A stretch of DNA of 64,000 nucleotides from Trichobilharzia szidati (lineage: Eukaryota; Platyhelminthes; Trematoda; Strigeidida; Schistosomatidae): contig OX235272.1 in assembly GCA_944472155.2 (NCBI GenBank), positions 16,538,354 through 16,602,353 of the forward strand, in the 5' to 3' direction. Numbering within the stretch: position 1 is the first letter of the stretch; each line of letters opens with the position of its first letter. Below, piece after piece: positions 57,601 through 64,000 of the stretch. The position numbers and the translations under genes are program-made. The notes below the pieces were generated by a model. It ran no database searches, was not told where the DNA came from, and worked only from the letters and a program-made list of their open reading frames with translations.

Positions 57601-60600
57601 ATGCAATTACAAATATACAGTTGCTAAAATGAAAATAAGAACAAATTATTTCATCGAAGAATCTCTTTTCTGCGAATTCATTCACTTATCTGTACAGTCA
57701 CAAATATATACAATTAATTTTGTGTGTGTGTGTGTGTGTACATCAGGTTCGTCAAAATCAAAATAACAGTTAGTGTGGGTTGTTGATTACATCATCTAAA
57801 TATTTAAGAGATTAAAAATGTGTGATTAATAGTCAAAGTTGTAACTAAGTGGGGTGAGGATTGGTAAGATGTGAGTAGGTTTACGTAATATAGACATGTT
57901 TAGAAAGATTTGATGTTGGTGAAGGAGTATGGAGACAATTATGAAAATAAACTAGGTAATAGGTGAAAAGATTGAATGGGTTAGTTACTAAAAATTTATT
58001 ATACGAAAATTGCAAAAAATATTTGATAACAAAATGTTGATGACAGAGAAACTTGAAATTAAACCCACGGTAGTAGGAGAGGGTGGAGAAGTTTCTTCTG
58101 TGTGCATAAATCAGGCTATTCTATCCAAATCGCTAAGGCTTCGGCAATACAAAGTATACGGAAGCTTGTCGATTTTGGAAGGCTTCTTTTGACTTTATAG
58201 ATGACTTTGAACAACTTCTCCTTGCTAATCGAATGACCAGTGTTGAGTATATGCTCAATAATGGCGCTGCTTATTGCTCCGTTGTTACCTTTCCGCAGCC
58301 AGGCGGGATAGTGTTCCTGAACTCTTTTGGATAAAACTCGCATCGAACGACCTATATACCTCGCTCCGCAAGAGCAGGTGAATTGGTAGATACACATGGA
58401 AGTGGTCAAATGCGATAGTTTATCTTTAGAGTAGTTGAAGAACAATGGCCGGGAGGAAAATGTCAGTCGTAGTGTGGCAGCGAAGAATGTCCTTCTGAGG
58501 GCAGTAGATATCCTCTTCTTCAAGGTGTCAGCCAGAAGGTCACCCCTGAAGGGTACATTCATGTAGACCATCTTCTTCTGCACTGTAATGGGTTGTTCTT
58601 TGTAAGTCTTAGGCTTAATATGCTTGTCTATAAAACAAGGTGGGTAGCCATTCTTGAGCAGTGTCTTCCTTAAGAGGGTGATCTCTTCCTCTATCGACTC
58701 AGGACTACAGATTTTTCGGATGCTAGTCGCCAGAGACATCAAGTTTCGCTTGCGACTAATTGGTGTCCAACTGCAGAAGTTTGTCAACTGACCGTTCCAC
58801 GTAGGTTTTCTGTGTACTGATCTGTTCAAGGTACCATCGGTCTTCTTACTTAAACGAACGTCCAGAAAGGAGATTGTCTCTTTGGTTTCTACTTCGATTG
58901 TAAATTTAATGGCGGGGTGGCAACTGTTGAAGACATGAAGGACAATATTTTGATCACATTTGTTATCGCAGATGACGAAAGTATCATCAACATACCTTTT
59001 GTATAAGAAGAATTTGTCGATGGTTGCTTTCAGCGGACCGTTTTCCAAACTTGCGGAGCGAGGTATATAGGTCGTTCGATGCGAGTTTTATCCAAAAGAG
59101 TTCAGGAACACTATCCCGCCTGGCTGCGGAAAGGTAACAACGGAGCAATAAGCAGCGCCATTATTGAGCATATACTCAACACTGGTCATTCGATTAGCAA
59201 GGAGAAGTTGTTCAAAGTCATCTATAAAGTCAAAAGAAGCCTTCCAAAATCGACAAGCTTCCGTATACTTTGTATTGCCGAAGCCTTAGCGATTTGGATA
59301 GAAAAGCCTGATTTATGCACACAGAAGAAACTTCTCCACCCTCTCCTACTACCGTGGGTTTAATTTCAAGTTTCTCTGTCATCAACATTTTGTTATCAAA
59401 TATTTTTGCAATTTTCGTATAATAAATTTTTAGTAACTAACCCATTCAATCTTTTCACCTATTACCTAGTTTATTTTCATAATTGTCTCCATACTCCTTC
59501 ACCAACATCAAATCTTTCTAAACATGTCTATATTACGTAAACCTACTCACATCTTACCAATCCTCACCCCACTTAGTTACAACTTTGACTATTAATCACA
59601 CATTTTTAATCTCTTAAATATTTAGATGATGTAATCAACAACCCACACTAACTGTTATTTTGATTTTGACGAACCTGATGTACACACACACACAAAATTA
59701 ATTGTATATATTTGTGACTGTACAGATAAGTGATTGAATTAACAGAGAAGCGACAATTCGCTGCACAAATTTCTTGCTATTTCAATGTCTTAAAGAATAT
59801 ATTTGTTGAAATATAAATGAAAATATCCAGGATGAATTTTGTGCATATTTATATAAATCCACAGTTGTCTTATTAAATTTTGTTCAAGTGTATTAAGTTA
59901 ACATTTCCTTATATTTTAGGAGATTCTAATTGTAAGTGATACTGCTATAAACATGTTGATCATAATAATATGAAATAGTGAAATATGAGAGAATTATAAA
60001 TATTTGCATAGTGAGGATTCGATACTTCAGGGAATCTCACGTGGTGTCTGAACATGGTTCCGAATAATTCATATTCAGCAAAGTTATTGTCGATAACAAC
60101 CGATAAACTGCTGGTGAAAGTATGAGTAAACAAGTATCACCATGCAATTACAAATATACTGTTGATAAAATGAAAACACCAAGGATGAACTTTTGTGCAC
60201 ATTTCTCGACATATACATGAATAATTTTATCATGTTGAAAATAAGTCAACATGTGCTTTCATCTCAATGAATGTAGTATCAATGTCTGCTCTCTCAAAAT
60301 ATGTTGACTAAATATATGTTACAATATTACGGAGAGTCAAGATACACTGACGAGAAAATGTTTCAACCGACGTGACATAAACAAATTGATGAATGCTGAC
60401 ATGAATAAATGGAAACAATAAATAAAATTGACTAGTCAGATGCAACAGAAATAGGCATCAGAGTGAGGAATTTTAAATATCTTGAATATGAGGATACAGA
60501 TAAGGTGTGAAATAACATTCAGCACATGCTGAGTAAATTCAAACTGAGCCATTCTAATCAGTTCGGGTAGGCGTAACTCTCTGTGCCCACAACGGAACAC

Positions 60601-61200
60601 CTGATCTCTCAGTAGATTGTAATGCAGGCGGCGATTTGTGGAAGTCAGTTCGGTGGAGACCAGAATTCAAATGAAGCAACCACAGATTGTGAGCAGAAAC
60701 CAGTGTTGCACTGCACAGTCAGCATACTGCCACACATGGTTGTATTCACTACTAGCTGGTCGTGTCCTTCTCAAACACAGACGTCACCTCCTGCAGTCGG
60801 GAACGAAAGATTCCGTCTTCTTTCGTCTTCAATCTCTCGTCCATTTTGTCAGTGGACAATCACGCCAATCACAAATAGATGCAATCATCACAAAGTCTCT
60901 GAGGATGGTACTGGTTTCTCAACAGAGTGTTTCAACTCATCATTCGTAAACGAAATCCCATACATGTACAGAAGTGATCTGGATAGGCACAACAAATCAT
61001 GAAAACGTTGTGCAATGACACAAACTAGTATTGTGAAGAGGTGATATTCGCTGTGTGGTTATGTCCTCACAGAGTAGGTATGAATGGGCTGGTGATTCTT
61101 TATTTGGCCAAGGTATTTACATAAATACACAGTTGTATTATTAAACTTTTGTTCAAGTGTATTGAGTTAAAATTTCCTTATATTTTAGGGAATGTTAATT
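51605..61200 (+). CDS. Micro-exon gene B, predicted secreted protein, 3' end outside window
   Basis: Second copy of the micro-exon gene. Exons at 51605-51686, 53669-53698, 56112-56123, 57382-57393, 59920-59931 and 61189-61200 keep phase 1 and the same splice signals as copy A. Differences from A are two extra codons after the Met run, Pro to Leu in the signal peptide, and Asp to Asn in exon 4. The exon 4 donor is GT here. Later exons lie beyond base 64000, so the end of the protein is unknown. Retention of TATA, frame and splice sites after duplication suggests B is also expressed; this is inference. Confidence 0.7.
52197..52810 (-). mobile_element. Older solo LTR in intron 1 of gene B, split by a second LTR
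   Basis: Same insertion as 6355-6623, with ctgt target duplications at 52193-52196 and 52811-52814. It is interrupted at 52454-52794. Confidence 0.8.
52454..52794 (+). mobile_element. Solo LTR nested in the older LTR, block B only
   Basis: 341 bp from TGTGGTGAG to TTGTTACA, with gaca on both sides (52450-52453 and 52795-52798). Block A has one gaca and no insertion. It contains ctataaatac (TATA-like, near 52728) and AATAAA (near 52753). TG...CA ends and a 4 bp duplication fit a Gypsy-type LTR. Confidence 0.85.
53291..53315 (+). pseudogene. Relic micro-exon, gene B
   Basis: Same decayed 25 nt stretch as 7104-7128: acceptor kept, donor lost. Confidence 0.5.
53669..53698 (+). CDS. Exon 2 (30 bp), gene B
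   Basis: Identical in sequence and borders to 7482-7511 and encodes LNVDKKEENR. Confidence 0.8.
54150..55430 (+). pseudogene. PLE-4: broken Penelope-like reverse transcriptase, copy B
   Basis: Same motif order as copy A (TKPDKG, ISLDTTSLFTNVP, GPISADFF, YLDDTFILC) with its own extra stop near 54540. The stop before YLDD is shared, so it predates the duplication. Confidence 0.8.
56112..56123 (+). CDS. Exon 3 (12 bp), gene B
   Basis: gacgtttcaatt lies between AATTTTAG and GTAAGT and encodes GRFN. Confidence 0.8.
56124..57381 (+). repeat. Cassette intron, gene B copy 1
   Basis: Homologous to 9938-11180. Confidence 0.9.
57382..57393 (+). CDS. Exon 4 (12 bp), gene B
   Basis: ggaatagtgctg lies between TCTTTCAG and GTAAGT. 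It encodes WNSA after T and leaves G. Confidence 0.8.
58116..59048 (-). pseudogene. PLE-1 RT C-terminal half fused to GIY-YIG, open for 310 codons
   Basis: The minus strand is uninterrupted from MENGPLKATIDKFF (just after motif B) through the catalytic YVDD (about 58997), ISFLDVRLSKK (about 58870), PFRGDLLADTLKKRI (about 58545), CxC-like SCGARYIGRS (about 58365) and the HYPAWLRKG nuclease region. RT motifs before motif B are absent, because the inverted arm follows directly at 59050. It is therefore a truncated protein, not a complete RT. The long intact frame suggests recent insertion or correction. Confidence 0.8.
59079..59363 (+). pseudogene. PLE-1 second GIY-YIG copy in the right arm, plus strand
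   Basis: 94 codons open, the same nuclease end in the opposite orientation (MRVLSKRVQEHYPAWLRKG onward to the element end). It is part of the inverted pseudo-LTR, not a separate gene. Confidence 0.75.
59920..59931 (+). CDS. Exon 5 (12 bp), gene B
   Basis: gagattctaatt lies between ATTTTAG and GTAAGT and encodes GDSN. Confidence 0.8.
59932..61188 (+). repeat. Cassette intron, gene B copy 2
   Basis: Homologous to 13734-14990. Confidence 0.9.
61189..61200 (+). CDS. Exon 6 (12 bp), gene B
   Basis: ggaatgttaatt lies between ATTTTAG and GTAAGT and encodes WNVN. It is the last exon of gene B visible in the window. Confidence 0.78.
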
Positions 61201-61239
61201 GTAAGTAATATTATGTTTGTAATACTTATGTACTGTGTT

Positions 61240-63935
61240 ATTAAGTAATTCGATATTAGTTTGTTCATTTGATATGTCATACAGTGAAACAGTTTTATTT
61301 ACTGGATGAATTTTCGAAGAAAATTTATTGTTCATAATCTTTCCATCAATTGTAATCACACGACTTTGAAACTTGAGTTTTATAGTTTCCTTTGTTCTCT
61401 CCTATTTGTCGTTTGGGTAGTAGAATTTTCCAGATATCGGGGACAGGTGATGAATCATTCCTATTACATGTATTTGTAGTTGATTCGGTAAACAAAGCTT
61501 CTGTTATCAATCTCTCCCTATACCCTGTGACATTAGATTTTAAAACTGTCATCCTATCCCATCCAGCCTATTGTATAGTTGTGTGTAATTGCATGTAGTG
61601 CTATAGCTGAACTATTCTCTAGATTTCTTATCTTATTCGGGTCAACCAATCTAGATTTTGCTAGGTTTTTATGTTCAGCTAGTCTGACTGCCCCTGTTCT
61701 ACTAGTTTGACCTATGTATTTGACCAAAGTCAACGGCGATCGATAAATCAAAGTGGGTTATCAATCTCTCAACACATATATTAAGTCCTACGGAAATAAG
61801 TGTATTAGAAAAGGGACTAAATTTCAATGTATCAGTAGACAAGCTGGAACCTGAGGATGTCATCCCTAAAATAGAAATAGCACTAAGTGGGATAGACAAA
61901 ACCACGGCTGATGAAATACGAGCACAGTGTGCACTGACATTAAAACGACAAAAATGTGGAAAACCCAACCTGACAAAACAAGAGATAGAAGCCCTGAAAC
62001 ACCTTAAGAATAACAAGGATATAGTTATCACAAAGTCAGACAAAGGAAATGCAACAGTAGTATTAGACAAATCAGACTATTTGGACAAGGTAAATACTCA
62101 CATACAAACAGGACCATATGTGGAAATTAATAAACCAATAGATACAGTTATGAATAAAGTTAAGAAATCCACAGCGGACCTTATACGCCGAATGAAGCCG
62201 TTTCTAGGTGAGTCTAAGTGGTTTAATTTAATGCCCAAAACTAATAACCCCAGTAGGATGTGTGGTGTTGTTAAAGTTCATAAGTCAGGATACCCTATTA
62301 GGCCTATAGTTGATTTTAGAAATTCACCTACTTATGAATTATCTAAATATTTAGCCATGGTATTAAATCCCCTTAAAAGACACTCAAAATCTAGACTAAC
62401 AAATTCTTATGAACTAAAACATAGATTAGATAATTTAAAATTAGATAATGAAGATAAAATGGTTAGTTTTGACATTGTCAGTTAATACACACGTATACCA
62501 ATAAATATGGCTATGGAGGCAGTCAGAAACGAACTCATTTCTGACCAAGAACTCGAACTTAGGACAAAAGTGCCACTTGAGGACATAAAACTGGGAGTAC
62601 AGCTATGCCTGACTTCCACAGTATTTAAATTTCAAGGGAAAATTTAAAAACAACCTGAAGGAGTTGACATGGGATCACCAATATCCCCAGTTGTAGCAGA
62701 TATATTCATGGATAAGTGGGAAAACATAGCGATTGAATCGTTCACCCCCACCCCAAAAGTATGGTGTAGGTATGTAGATGACACATCCACTGCACTTAAA
62801 ACACAAGATATAGATAGGTTTTTTGAACACATCAACTCGAGGGTTGAAGCAATTCAATTCACTTATGAATTGGAAAATCAGGAAGGGGAACTCCCAATGT
62901 TAGATTGCAGTGTGAAAAGGAAAGAAGATGGGAAGTTAAACACTAGTGTGTGTTTACAGGAAACCCACACACTCAAACAGATATTTGGACTTCCGATCGT
63001 CCCATCCTATGTCAGTAAAAATAGAATTGGTGAAATGTTTAAATGACAGAGCACAAAAACTAAGTATTACCAAAGAAAATCTAAAACAGGAACTGACACA
63101 CATAAAAGAATCTCTGAAACTTAATAAATACCCGGATAAATTAGTCAAGAAATATGTAAGGAAATGTAAAAATAAAATAAATAATGGTAGTAGCAATAGT
63201 GATAATAACAGTAATGAGGATAATAATAATAGTGATAATAATAACATTAATGATGACACCAACAATAAGGAATATAAATCATCAGTAGTAATTCCATTCA
63301 AGGAAGGAACCTCGGAAGCCTTACGCAGAATTCTTAACAAGGTAGGTAGAATAAAATTGGCATTCAAACCCACAAACGCAAATAGAAACAAGCTTTGTCG
63401 GGTAAAGGATCCTGTAGAGCCTATAAAACAAAACAATTTAGTTTATCTCATACCCTGCAATTACTGTCAGGCCAAATAAGTAGGGCTAACTACTAGAACA
63501 GGGGCAGTCAGATTAGCTGAACATAAAAACTTAGCAAAATCTAGATTGGTTGACCCGAATAAGATAAGAAATCTAGAGAATAGTTCAGCTATAGCACTAC
63601 ATACAGTTACACACAACTATACAATAGGCTGGATGGGATAGGATGACAGTTTTAAAATCTAATGTCACAGGGTATAGGGAGAGATTGATAACAGAAGCTT
63701 TGTTTATCGAATCAACTACAAATACATGTAAAAGGAATGATTCATCACCTGTCCCCGATATCTGGAAAATTCTACTACTCAAACGACAAATAGGAGAGAA
63801 CAAAGAAAACTATAAAACTCAAGTTTCAAAGTCGTGTGATTACAATTGATAGAAAGATTATGAACAATACATTTTCTTCGAAAATTCACCCAGTAAATAA
63901 AACTGCTTCACAGTGTGATATATCAAAAAAAAACT
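61240..63935 (+). mobile_element. PLE-2: Penelope-like element with inverted ends, copy B
   Basis: Arms about 61240-61725 and 63467-63935 are inverted copies, with the RT gene between them. Same position after exon 6 as in gene A. Confidence 0.85.
61756..63600 (+). pseudogene. PLE-2 reverse transcriptase/GIY-YIG gene, copy B
   Basis: Same motif series as copy A, including motif A up to SFDIVS, MGSPISPVVADIF, RYVDDT, and the Asn/Asp-rich linker. Lesions are TAA at 62483 (copy A reads through), TAA at 62645 (shared with A), a frameshift near 62955, and a stop soon after PCNYCQAK. The plus-strand GIY motif is degraded (VGLTT-like), while the left arm keeps KYIGQTSRTGAVR. Confidence 0.85.
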
Positions 63936-63940
63936 AATAT

Positions 63941-64000
63941 GTAAGAAATAATGTTGGAAACATTTTGTTCATTATAATATGACATAGTGAAATATGAGAG
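63941..64000 (+). repeat. Start of cassette intron, gene B copy 3
   Basis: A GTAAG relic and then cassette sequence, as at 17751-17830, cut by the window end. Confidence 0.7.

Larger units (their letters stand above)
57640..59745 (-). mobile_element. PLE-1: foldback Penelope-like element, copy B
   Basis: Arms 57640-58372 and 59050-59745 are inverted repeats; the loop 58373-59049 carries RT. Better preserved than copy A. Confidence 0.87.
45391..64000 (+). repeat. Segmental duplication block B
   Basis: Direct copy of 236 to about 17830, continuing past the window end. Interruptions specific to B are the PLE fragment at 45856-46541 and the solo LTR at 52454-52794. Confidence 0.95.

Overview
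The window looks like trematode DNA, most probably from a schistosome. It is AT-rich and intron-rich, and packed with Penelope-like retroelements that carry a reverse transcriptase and a GIY-YIG nuclease. It also holds tRNA-derived SINEs, LINE and Gypsy remnants, and a gene with the architecture of the schistosome micro-exon genes (MEGs). The species cannot be read from the sequence. No prokaryotic gene, CRISPR array or rRNA is visible.

The main finding is a predicted micro-exon gene in two copies. Copy A (5767-25568) has a TATA box, a signal-peptide exon ending in phase 1, then 30, 12, 12, 12, 12, 12, 12, 30, 27 and 27 bp exons, and a short terminal exon with a stop. Every internal exon is a multiple of 3 bp with AG/GT-like borders (one AG/GC). 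Joined in order they stay open and would give a small secreted protein of about 92 residues, 25 of them signal peptide. Copy B (51605 to beyond 64000) repeats exons 1-6 about 45.8 kb downstream. The introns are repeated cassettes, and most of the bulk of several of them is Penelope-like DNA.

Layout: 1-5713 is duplicated 5' flank with a SINE and a decayed Penelope element. 5714-25568 is gene A. 25648-26711 is an internally deleted Penelope element bordered by a 27 bp direct repeat. 26712-28950 has nothing recognised. 28950-33370 is a graveyard of a LINE with a nested insertion, a Penelope fragment, a SINE and an internally deleted Gypsy pol. 33627-44407 is three tandem copies of a roughly 3.75 kb unit, each with a possible minus-strand coding exon. 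44408-46655 is an inverted-duplication junction. 45391-64000 is the second copy of the 236-17830 block, with its own later insertions (a solo LTR nested in an older one, and a Penelope fragment).

The story is of a secreted-protein gene that grows by duplicating small symmetric exons together with transposon-filled introns. The last base of one exon and the first two of the next form the junction codon, and this decides which exons could be skipped without creating a stop. All exon calls are predictions from splice signals, reading frame and agreement between copies; no transcript evidence was available.
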